From assembly GCF_006546985.1 (NCBI RefSeq), contig NZ_VATK01000016.1, positions 45,450-109,449 on the forward strand: a stretch of DNA of 64,000 bases. The letters are read 5' to 3'. Below are positions 28,360 to 35,832 of the stretch, one piece after another. The position numbers and the translations under genes were made by a program. The notes beneath the pieces are model-generated. The model ran no database searches. It was not told where the DNA came from and saw nothing but the letters and a program-made list of their open reading frames with translations. The stretch is from Bacillus sp. 03113. Its GTDB lineage: Bacteria > Bacillota > Bacilli > Bacillales > Cytobacillaceae. The first letter of the stretch is position 1. Each line of letters starts with the position of its first letter.

Positions 28360-30498
28360 ATGAATATGTTGAAAGCAAAAGCCTATTTGGAAAAATATTT
28401 TGGCTATACATCATTCAGAATCGGACAAGAACAAACGATTTCTCATATATGTAATACAGAAAATGTGGCCTGTATTATGCCAACGGGTGGAGGAAAATCA
28501 ATTTGTTATCAAATCCCAGCTTTATTATTTGAGGGTACTACTGTTGTTATTTCTCCACTTATTTCTTTAATGAAGGATCAGGTGGATACTTTACTAGAAG
28601 CTGGAATTTCGGCCACATATATAAATAGTACGTTGTCTAATGCAGAGGTCAATGAAAGATTAACAAATTTAAAAGCTGGCAAATACAAGCTTCTTTATGT
28701 TGCCCCAGAAAGATTAGAAACTGCTACATTTATCGCTTTTTTAAAAGAAGTTTCCATTCCATTTATTGCGGTAGATGAAGCTCACTGCATTTCTCAGTGG
28801 GGTCATGATTTTCGCCCAAGCTATTTAAAAATTAACGAAATGATCAATCAATTAGAACAGAAGCCTATTGTTGCTGCACTTACAGCAACGGCAACTCCTC
28901 AAGTTCAAGAAGATATTTGTACGCTTTTACATATCCCAAGCCAAAATAAAGTTATTACTGGCTTTGAAAGGGAAAATTTATCTTTTTCTGTAGTGAAAGG
29001 ACAGGGTCGAATAGAATACATCGATCGTTATGTGAATAAAAATATTCAGGAATCAGGAATTATCTATGCAGCGACAAGGAATGATGTCGAACAATTATAT
29101 AGTAGATTGAAAAAAAATCAGTTTGCTGTTGCAAAATATCACGCAGGAATGAACCCTGAAGATCGTAAGGTAGAACAAGAAAAATTTCTTAAGGATGATG
29201 CAACGCTCATGATTGCAACTTCAGCATTTGGGATGGGAATTGATAAATCCAATATACGATATGTTCTTCATTTTCAGATTCCTAAAAACATGGAAAGTTA
29301 CTATCAAGAAGCAGGAAGGGCAGGAAGAGATGGACTTCCTAGTGAGTGTATTGTTTTATACTCTCCACAGGATCTTCGAGTTCAGAGATTTTTAATCGAG
29401 CAAAACAATGTAGATCCTATTAAAAAAAGGCAAGATTTAGAAAAGCTTCAAGTAATGGTCAATTACTGTCATACAGAAGATTGTTTACAATCGTATATTC
29501 TACAATATTTTGAAAAATCTCCTTATAAAAGGTGTGAAAGATGTGGAAATTGTACTGATAGACGAGAGTCCATCGATGTGACCATAGACACACAAAAAGT
29601 ATTATCTTGTATTATCCGCATGGGTGAAAAATTTGGTAAATCAATTGTTGCACAAGTATTGACAGGATCAAAGAGCAAAAAAGTTCTTCAATTTCGATTG
29701 AATCAACTCTCTACATATGGAATTATGATAGATAAGACTTCTAAAGATGTAAGTGACTTTATTGAGTTTCTTATATCTGAGCAATTTATTGAAGTATGTA
29801 TGGGGTCTTATCCAATTTTAAAAGTTTCAAATAAAGGGAAAAACGTCTTAATTGGACTTCAAAATGTGATGAGAAAAGAACAAATTCAGATCAAAGAAAT
29901 CATACAAGATGATGAGTTATTTCAACATTTACGTAATTTAAGAAAACAATTAGCTGATCATGAAAAAGTTCCTCCATTTGTTATTTTTTCTGATGAAACG
30001 CTGAAGGAAATGAGTGCAAAACTACCAGGTTCATTAGATGAATTCTCACATATTAAAGGAATTGGGGAGCATAAGTTAAATAAATACGGTGACTTATTCG
30101 TACGAGAAATCGCTAAGTTTTGTGAAATGCATCCTGAAAGAGAAAGAAAAATAGCCGAAGATGAAGTAAAGAAGAATAAAAGAGTGAAGACAAGAGGAAA
30201 GGAAATCAATGAAACATCACATTTCCTTACTTATAAACTTATAGAAAATGGATATACAATTGAAAAAGCTGCTCAAGAAAGAGAATTAAGTAACATGACC
30301 ATTGAAAATCACTTAATTCGTTGTAGTCAGGAAGGTATGCAAATAGATTGGGGTAAATTTTTATCGAAAGAGAATCAAATGTTGATTAACAAAGCAATAG
30401 AAAAAGCAGGGACTGACCGTTTAAAGCCGATAAAAGAGTTATTACCAGAAGAAATTTCTTATTTTATGATAAAGGTCGCTTTATTGCAAAAAGAATAG
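28360..30498 (+). CDS. recQ: ATP-dependent DNA helicase RecQ
   Basis: 3'-5' helicase for recombination and replication-fork repair. In order: Walker A (MPTGGGKS, about residue 40-47), DEAH box (VDEAHCISQWGHD, about 138), helicase C domain with GRAGRDG, zinc-binding cysteines (CHTEDC...CERCGNC, about 370-400), winged-helix region, HRDC domain (about 520-590, LRKQLADHEKVPPFVIFSD), and a C-terminal HTH_40-type segment. At 712 residues it is the long form, unlike the shorter YocI/RecS proteins of B. subtilis. GGTGGAGGG precedes the ATG. Confidence 0.95.
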   Translation: MNMLKAKAYLEKYFGYTSFRIGQEQTISHICNTENVACIMPTGGGKSICYQIPALLFEGTTVVISPLISLMKDQVDTLLEAGISATYINSTLSNAEVNERLTNLKAGKYKLLYVAPERLETATFIAFLKEVSIPFIAVDEAHCISQWGHDFRPSYLKINEMINQLEQKPIVAALTATATPQVQEDICTLLHIPSQNKVITGFERENLSFSVVKGQGRIEYIDRYVNKNIQESGIIYAATRNDVEQLYSRLKKNQFAVAKYHAGMNPEDRKVEQEKFLKDDATLMIATSAFGMGIDKSNIRYVLHFQIPKNMESYYQEAGRAGRDGLPSECIVLYSPQDLRVQRFLIEQNNVDPIKKRQDLEKLQVMVNYCHTEDCLQSYILQYFEKSPYKRCERCGNCTDRRESIDVTIDTQKVLSCIIRMGEKFGKSIVAQVLTGSKSKKVLQFRLNQLSTYGIMIDKTSKDVSDFIEFLISEQFIEVCMGSYPILKVSNKGKNVLIGLQNVMRKEQIQIKEIIQDDELFQHLRNLRKQLADHEKVPPFVIFSDETLKEMSAKLPGSLDEFSHIKGIGEHKLNKYGDLFVREIAKFCEMHPERERKIAEDEVKKNKRVKTRGKEINETSHFLTYKLIENGYTIEKAAQERELSNMTIENHLIRCSQEGMQIDWGKFLSKENQMLINKAIEKAGTDRLKPIKELLPEEISYFMIKVALLQKE

Positions 30499-30535
30499 AG
30501 ATGAATAAAATGCAGCCCAATGTCGCATATTAAAA

Positions 30536-30765
30536 GAAAAGCGTAAGGAACAAAAGCGCAAGAGCCCTGTTTAGCCCCGACAAGCTTAAGGCGAATCACG
30601 CAGGAAATATTGATTTCTGGAGTGATTTGACTTATGACTCGAGGGGCTGGGCGCTGGCCGATTAAGAACGCCACGTCCTGTGGCAACATAGGCACTCGTA
30701 CATCCTGTACATCGAAGCTGGACGTTGATTGATAACTTTCAAAGTTATCAACCATCAACAATTTT
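30536..30765 (+). repeat. REP-like repeat, copy B (long form)
   Basis: Contains a large imperfect hairpin from AGCCCCGA to TCGAGGGGCT (30573-30648), then the short core shared with copies A and D (30651-30722), then a terminal palindromic TTGATAACTTTCAAAGTTATCAA. Lies between recQ and the ydjO-like gene. Confidence 0.8.
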
Positions 30766-30797
30766 TATAATTTCATAAATGAATATAACGGGGGGCG

Positions 30798-30989
30798 ATG
30801 GGTATTTTTTTCAATAAAAGAGCACAGGAAGATCTAGAAGAGCCACGGTTGATGAATATCGAGGTATATTCCTGTAATGATAATAATTGCAATGGCTGGA
30901 TGCGTAAGGATTTTGCTTCTACTGATTTAAAATGTCCTTTCTGCGGACAAGATATGACCTCTGAATTTCGAGAATTGCCAGTGATATGA
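30798..30989 (+). CDS. YdjO-like cold-inducible zinc-ribbon protein, 63 aa
   Basis: Small protein resembling B. subtilis YdjO: a FNKR-x-QE opening, then CNDNNCNGWMRKDFAS and KCPFCGQDM, giving two Cys pairs suited to one zinc. Many close relatives are annotated as cold-inducible; the biochemical role is unknown. The ribosome site is odd, with six G residues ending only 2 bases before the ATG. The gene is bracketed by long repeat copies B and C in the same orientation. Confidence 0.8.
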   Translation: MGIFFNKRAQEDLEEPRLMNIEVYSCNDNNCNGWMRKDFASTDLKCPFCGQDMTSEFRELPVI

Positions 30990-31021
30990 TCCTACGAATT
31001 AGTAAAATGAATGATTCAAAA

Positions 31022-31262
31022 ACAAGCGAAAATAGGAAAAGACAAAAGCGTATTCACCTTGATCAGCTCTGAAGAAAAATGTTCCTTTGGCTTCAAAAAC
31101 GCTTTTTGCTTTTTGAGCTAAAGGGTTATTTTTCACAAGGGCTAGGTGCCGGCCGATTAAATACGCCACATGCTGTGGCACCATCGGCACTAGTACGTCC
31201 TGTACGTCGGAGCTGGTAGTCGATATGTTGCTTTCAAAGTTATCGACAACCAACTATTATAA
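31022..31262 (+). repeat. REP-like repeat, copy C (long form)
   Basis: Core GCCGATTAAATACGCCAC...GGCACTAGTACGTCC...GTACGTCGGAGCTGG at about 31151-31216, with the same CTTTCAAAGTTATC 3' end as copy B. The 5' half differs from copy B and has GCTTTTT-type complementary segments. Fills most of the gap between the ydjO-like gene and the kinase gene. Confidence 0.75.
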
Positions 31263-31275
31263 ATTTCCCTATACA

Positions 31276-31316
31276 ACAAGAAAAAAGTGGTGAAAGATTC
31301 ATCACTTTTTTCTTGT
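31276..31316. terminator. Bidirectional terminator-like hairpin
   Basis: ACAAGAAAAAAGTG pairs with CACTTTTTTCTTGT, with further pairing inside after one mismatch. The T-run lies within the 3' arm. Confidence 0.6.
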
Positions 31317-31407
31317 TCAAAATTTATTCTATTTATATGTTTGAGCCATGAAATGATCCTCGGATATTGTTACTCAAAATTTTTAAGGCTATCCTATCAT
31401 TTATTAC

Positions 31408-31436
31408 TTTCAACTAGCTACAGTTTCCATTACAAT
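31408..31436 (+). promoter_or_regulatory. Probable promoter of the kinase gene
   Basis: TTTCAA and TACAAT with a 17-base spacer, 30 bases before the gene start. Confidence 0.5.
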
Positions 31437-31465
31437 CATAGGTGAAACTTAATAAAAGGGGATGA

Positions 31466-33019
31466 TTGAAACGCATGAATACTACTTTAAACATTTCCTT
31501 TATAAGCTTAGCAGCGATAATGATGTTATTATTCCTGATTGCTTTACTAAGAATGGGATATAATAGTGGATTTCTTTGGAAAAGGTCGAGTGATAAGAGT
31601 TTAAATGATATGAAAAACGCTCTAGATGAGTCGGCCATTGTCGCTTTTACAGATACAAAAGGAACAATCACATATGTGAATAAGAAGTTCATTGAAATAT
31701 CAAAATACGATCAGAAAGAATTAATTGGACAAAATCATCGTATATTAAATTCTGGTACACATTCAAAAGATTTCTTCAATAATTTATGGGATACGATTAG
31801 AAAAGGAGAAACTTGGCGAGGTGAAATATGTAATAAAACGAAAGATGGCCAATATTACTGGGTTGATACAACGATTGTCCCTTTTCTTGATAAAAAAGGT
31901 AAACCATATCAATATGTATCGATTAGAACTGATATTTCAGACCGTAAAAAAACAGAATACCAATTAATAAAGGCGCTAAAGGAATTAAAAGATATTCAGT
32001 TTGCTCTAGATCAATCGTCCATTATTGCTTTCACAGATAAAAAAGGAATTATCACAAGTGTTAATGAAAAGTTTTGTGAAATTTCTGGATTTTCAAGAGA
32101 AGAATTAATTGGTGCAGATCATCGAATTGTTAATTCTGGCTATCATTCAAAGGATTTTTTCCGTGATTTGTGGAAAACAATCGGAAATGGAATAGTGTGG
32201 AAGGGTGAAATTTGCAATAAAGCTAAAAGTGGTCATTACTATTGGGTTGATACAACGATTGTTCCTTTTGTTAACAAAGATAAAAAGCCATATCAATACT
32301 TAGCTATTAGAAATGATATTACAGAAAAAAAGAAAACAGAGGAAGCTCTTCACAAGCAAGACAAGCTAGCTGTTATAGGACAACTATCAGCTGGTGTAGC
32401 ACATGAAATCCGTAATCCATTAACATTAATAAAAGGATATGCGGAGTTTCTTCTCCTAGATGAAGAGAATCAAGAGAGGGAAGAATTTTTACATATAATT
32501 CTTGAAGAAATTGAACGAGTGAACCTTATTGTTGAGGAGTTTTTGGTATTAGCCAGACCAAAAGCAATCGAGTTGAAAGAAAAAAATATTATTCCAATCA
32601 TTAAAAATGTACTTAGTTATCTTGAATTTGAAGCAAAAAAGAGAAAGGTTCGGCTAGTCTTTCATCACGAAGAAAGTATTATACAAATTGAGTGTGATGA
32701 AAATAGACTTAAGCAAGTTTTTATTAATTTTATTAAAAACGGGATGGAAGCCATGCCTAATGGAGGAGATCTAACAATTCATACCAATATTATTGATAAC
32801 AATCTTCAAATTTCTATTCAAGATTCAGGTATTGGTATGTCAGCTGAAGTACTTTCTAAATTAGGAGAACCCTTTTATACAACAAAGAAAAATGGAAATG
32901 GGCTTGGACTTATGGTTAGCTTTAAGATTATTGAAAGTCACCATGGAAAGGTTTTTATAGAAAGTGAAATGAATAAAGGTACAACTTTTAATATTGTCTT
33001 ACCAGTGAATATAGCTTAA
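31466..33019 (+). CDS. Orphan sensor histidine kinase with duplicated PAS domains
   Basis: 517 residues: one N-terminal membrane helix (ISLAAIMMLLFLIALLRM region), PAS/PAC 1 (about 48-165), PAS/PAC 2 (about 175-288), HisKA with phospho-acceptor His in VAHEIRNPLTLIKGY (about 313), and an HATPase domain with N-box NFIKNGMEAM, DSGIGM and GNGLGL. The two PAS copies share blocks such as HSKDFF, GEICNK and YYWVDTTIVPF, so they arose by tandem duplication. No response regulator is adjacent; the layout resembles the phosphorelay kinases feeding Spo0F, but that role is inferred. TTG 31466 follows AAGGGG closely; ATG 31475 is an alternative. Confidence 0.9.
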   Translation: MKRMNTTLNISFISLAAIMMLLFLIALLRMGYNSGFLWKRSSDKSLNDMKNALDESAIVAFTDTKGTITYVNKKFIEISKYDQKELIGQNHRILNSGTHSKDFFNNLWDTIRKGETWRGEICNKTKDGQYYWVDTTIVPFLDKKGKPYQYVSIRTDISDRKKTEYQLIKALKELKDIQFALDQSSIIAFTDKKGIITSVNEKFCEISGFSREELIGADHRIVNSGYHSKDFFRDLWKTIGNGIVWKGEICNKAKSGHYYWVDTTIVPFVNKDKKPYQYLAIRNDITEKKKTEEALHKQDKLAVIGQLSAGVAHEIRNPLTLIKGYAEFLLLDEENQEREEFLHIILEEIERVNLIVEEFLVLARPKAIELKEKNIIPIIKNVLSYLEFEAKKRKVRLVFHHEESIIQIECDENRLKQVFINFIKNGMEAMPNGGDLTIHTNIIDNNLQISIQDSGIGMSAEVLSKLGEPFYTTKKNGNGLGLMVSFKIIESHHGKVFIESEMNKGTTFNIVLPVNIA

Positions 33020-33040
33020 ACACGTTTAATGAAAAAAGTG

Positions 33041-33075
33041 AGGTGACCCGGAAAATCTGGGTCACCTATTATATT
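33041..33075. terminator. Bidirectional terminator
   Basis: AGGTGACCC and GGGTCACCT form a 9-pair stem; T-rich tails lie on both sides, serving the convergent kinase and coiled-coil genes. Confidence 0.85.
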
Positions 33076-33076
33076 T

Positions 33077-33823
33077 TTATTGCAATTTTGAATTTTTCTT
33101 GTTTTTATCATGTTTCATCATCAATTTCTGAGTAGATAGAGAATGAGAATTCTTATTATTTTTTTGTTCAGCATAGCCGCCAAAAACATTGTAGATAAAT
33201 GCTTTAAGATTCAATAACTCTCTAATGATTTTATAGGTAATTCCCTCTTGTTTTTCGATCCTTTCTTGAATGGATTTTTTACTTTCTTCATATGATTGTA
33301 AAGATTCTGAGAATTCATTATTAATATCATTTTGCTTCATAATTCTCTCAGAAAGATCATGATCAATGTGTTCTAACTCAATCATGTGCTGTAGATTGTT
33401 TTCAAGTGAATGCTCATGTTTTGAAAGTTGGTCAAACACGATTTGTTGATCCTGTTCATAGCTTTTAATCATTTGAAGGAGGTTCATGTTTCTTTCAACA
33501 AGTTTTTCAATTTGCTCTTTTAATGTGAGGATCTCTTTTTCTGCAGCTGATAGGTTCGATAATAGCAGAAATGTTTCTTTTTCCTTTTCCTTCATTTTGA
33601 GAGAAACGAAATCGAATGTTTTTTCATGTACATCCTTTGTTTCTTGTATGGTTTGGTTAAGTTCAATTAGAGATCCTTTTAATTGTTTGTTTTGTTCTGA
33701 ATGTGATTCGATTATTTTTTTCAAATGATTATGATGGAATATTTGTTGATTTGATGTTGTGCTACTTTCAGAAACTATCTCAGTAATCCGTGGCTGCGAA
33801 GCTCCATTTGTTAATGAAACCAT
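33077..33823 (-). CDS. Coiled-coil protein of unknown function
   Basis: 248 residues, almost entirely predicted helix rich in Glu, Lys, Gln and Leu from about residue 30 to 210 (LKGSLIELNQTIQETKDVHEKTF...), with a short Ser/Thr-rich head and a basic, Asn/Lys-rich tail (KHDKNKKNSK). No enzymatic motif, signal peptide or membrane helix, except a short aromatic patch (FIYNVFGGY) near 215. AGGAG precedes the ATG. May be a structural or spore-associated filament protein; I do not recognise it. Confidence 0.7.
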   Translation of the reverse strand: MVSLTNGASQPRITEIVSESSTTSNQQIFHHNHLKKIIESHSEQNKQLKGSLIELNQTIQETKDVHEKTFDFVSLKMKEKEKETFLLLSNLSAAEKEILTLKEQIEKLVERNMNLLQMIKSYEQDQQIVFDQLSKHEHSLENNLQHMIELEHIDHDLSERIMKQNDINNEFSESLQSYEESKKSIQERIEKQEGITYKIIRELLNLKAFIYNVFGGYAEQKNNKNSHSLSTQKLMMKHDKNKKNSKLQ

Positions 33824-33899
33824 TATTTTACTCCTTCCCTAAATCATATTTCATTATTGGTATATCATATGGGGATATTTCAAATATGGTTGCAGCGGT

Positions 33900-33931
33900 G
33901 AGGTGATTTTAATTTCTGTTAAAATCACCTC
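33900..33931 (+). repeat. Perfect 13-pair hairpin
   Basis: GAGGTGATTTTAA pairs perfectly with TTAAAATCACCTC around a 6-base loop. No T-run follows, so it is not an ordinary terminator. It sits in the divergent gap between the coiled-coil and DUF4395 genes. Confidence 0.6.
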
Positions 33932-34070
33932 GATGCTTAGGGCACAGTAGAATATGAAAAAACGCAGTGAAAGATAATCATAATAACCTATTTACTTACT
34001 TTCTTTGTTATTTAAATCAGAGTATATTATAAGTAACCAATAAATCCAATATGAAAGGTAGGTTATTTTT

Positions 34071-34499
34071 ATGAGTGCTCAAATAAAATCTATACCCCGT
34101 CCCTTAGTACGATTGAATCAGTCGATTATCACTTTAAGTGTGTTGCTTACATGGGTCTTTGATCTCGAATGGATATTAGCCATTCCTATAGTAGCAGGAT
34201 TGTTAGGACTTTTATTTAAATTTAATCCAATTATTCAAATGGGAAGGCTTTTATTAAAAAAGAAATCTTCTGAATACATTCAAGAAGATTGGGAGCAGCA
34301 GCAATTTAATCAAAAGATAGCTGTTTTTTGTTTATCTGCTGGCCTAATTAGCTTTCTATTCAACTGGAAAGTAGCTGGTTTTATTTTTACAGCAATGGTA
34401 GGTCTTACTTCGCTAATTGCGATTCTTGGTTTTTGTGTAGGGTGCTTTATTCGTTTTCAAATACAACAATATAAATTCCGTAGATCTCTAAAAAATTAA
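34071..34499 (+). CDS. DUF4395 membrane protein
   Basis: 142 residues with the DUF4395 pattern: IPRPLVRLNQ start, paired hydrophobic helices (about 18-37 and 38-50), a polar loop, then two more helices and the conserved GFCVGCF motif with CxxxC near the end. The family occurs widely in Firmicutes, sometimes beside thiol-disulfide proteins; function unproved. AAAGGTAGG precedes the ATG and a terminator follows. Confidence 0.85.
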   Translation: MSAQIKSIPRPLVRLNQSIITLSVLLTWVFDLEWILAIPIVAGLLGLLFKFNPIIQMGRLLLKKKSSEYIQEDWEQQQFNQKIAVFCLSAGLISFLFNWKVAGFIFTAMVGLTSLIAILGFCVGCFIRFQIQQYKFRRSLKN

Positions 34500-34552
34500 T
34501 GAAAAAGAAAATGGATAGCGGGGATAGTTAGTGTCTCGTTCTCTAAAGTAGG

Positions 34553-34592
34553 CGGTAAATCACGTTGTAATCATGATTTACCGTCTATTTTT
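34553..34592 (+). terminator. Intrinsic terminator
   Basis: CGGTAAATCA pairs perfectly with TGATTTACCG around 11 bases, followed by TCTATTTTT. Confidence 0.85.
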
Positions 34593-34740
34593 ACATGTAT
34601 ATATTTCATACTTTAAAAATATAGAATGTGAGAAAGAAGGAAGTCTAAAAAAAATAGAAAATTAGGAGGCGATTTGTTCAATATGATTTCTAAAAAATTA
34701 ACAATTAAAAATGAGGTGAAGGGAGGAAAATGTTTCTTAT

Positions 34741-34977
34741 TTACATAAATGGGGGCAATCCCTTACTAAATTCAGATACAAGGGAGGTTATAGATTGAAT
34801 ATCCTGATCATCTAAATTAAAAGCGTTTTTTACTTTTTTTTCCAGATCGGATGAAACTTTACGTTTCCCTACTTCAACCAGGGCAATCAATGCAAAACTA
34901 CAATTGACTAATTTTGCAAAATCTCTTTGGGTCATACTGTAGCTTTGTCTTAGAAATTTTATAATTTCTTTGTTCAA
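34741..34977 (-). CDS. XRE-family transcriptional regulator, 78 aa
   Basis: Compact Cro/C1-type helix-turn-helix protein (MTQRDFAKLVNCSFALIALVEVGKR, about residues 15-39) with a short C-terminal helix. I start at TTG 34977: GGAGGT lies 8 bases upstream, and the open frame beyond it encodes an unlikely leader. Divergent from the plsY-like/aminotransferase pair, with an inverted repeat in the shared gap, so it is the likely local regulator. Confidence 0.8.
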   Translation of the reverse strand: MNKEIIKFLRQSYSMTQRDFAKLVNCSFALIALVEVGKRKVSSDLEKKVKNAFNLDDQDIQSITSLVSEFSKGLPPFM

Positions 34978-35170
34978 AACCTTCCACCTCCAAATCTTTG
35001 TAATATACACTTGAAAAGAAACAAATATAAGTTTAAACAATATATCTACTATAATTGTATTATTTACCTATCTATTTATCTTTCATATTAAAAAAAGAAA
35101 ACAAAATATTCAACAAAAATTTTCTAAATCAATGATTAACCAATATCTTTCGAAGATAAGGATTGTCTCT

Positions 35171-35213
35171 ATACATAATGGTATATTAATATATAAAAAA
35201 CCACATTATGTAT
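35171..35213 (+). promoter_or_regulatory. Inverted repeat upstream of the plsY-like gene
   Basis: ATACATAATG and CATTATGTAT are perfect 10-base inverted arms separated by 23 AT-rich bases. Candidate operator for the divergent XRE regulator, or a leader hairpin. Confidence 0.5.
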
Positions 35214-35214
35214 A

Positions 35215-35826
35215 ATGTATCATTTCTTTCCTATTAGCTTCAGAATTCATATTTATAGAGGTTGTGCTACTATTATTATTCTTTATTTCTTAAGCTCATA
35301 CTTGATTGGAAGTTTGATGACAGGTTTCATAGTAAGTAAAATGTATCGGAATGAAGATATTCGATATCAAGGAAGCGGCAATGTTGGAGCTAGAAACGCT
35401 GGTAGAATTTATGGGAAAATGGCATTTTTCATTACATTTATGGGAGATGCTTGTAAAGGCGCGCTTGTTGTTTGGCTTGCTTCCTATCTTCACTTATCTT
35501 CTGAACTGCAATTATTGTGTTTGTTATTTGCGGTAATCGGTCATATGAAACCAATTACTTTAATATTTAAAGGCGGTAAAGGCGTTTCCACTTTCATAGG
35601 AGGCGCACTACTATTTGAACCTTTCCTTTTTTTTGTGATTCTTATTGGTTTTCTTTTTACATACTTATTTTCCCGGAGTTTTACCATTGCTGGATTAATT
35701 TCGTTAATTATTACACCGATTTATATTTATTTAGATCATGCTCCTCAATTTGATTGGTTCGTATTTTTAGCAATCGTTTTTACAATCTTGCTTGCACACT
35801 CTACAAAATTTCGAAAAGAGGAATAA
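35215..35826 (+). CDS. PlsY-like glycerol-3-phosphate acyltransferase paralogue
   Basis: Multi-helix membrane protein of the PlsY family, which uses acyl-phosphate as donor. Motif 1 reads GSGNVGARNAGR (about 53-64), where housekeeping PlsY has GATN: the Thr is Arg. Motif 2, GHMKPITLIFKGGKGV (about 110-126), is well kept. The start is unclear: ATG 35215 has no ribosome site, while a GAGG lies just before the first hydrophobic segment (residue 18 onward), where only an ATT codon fits. The stop is 6 bases before a GNAT-aminotransferase fusion gene. The altered motif and partner suggest a specialised acceptor rather than bulk phospholipid synthesis. Confidence 0.82.
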   Translation: MYHFFPISFRIHIYRGCATIIILYFLSSYLIGSLMTGFIVSKMYRNEDIRYQGSGNVGARNAGRIYGKMAFFITFMGDACKGALVVWLASYLHLSSELQLLCLLFAVIGHMKPITLIFKGGKGVSTFIGGALLFEPFLFFVILIGFLFTYLFSRSFTIAGLISLIITPIYIYLDHAPQFDWFVFLAIVFTILLAHSTKFRKEE

Positions 35827-35832
35827 ATACAT

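Noticed and set aside
34683..34748. 21-codon peptide frame (MISKKLTIKNEV...) after AGGAGG, next to the XRE regulator
   Set aside because: Tempting as a signalling peptide, but the ribosome site is too far from the ATG, there is no signal sequence, and it partly overlaps the regulator on the other strand.
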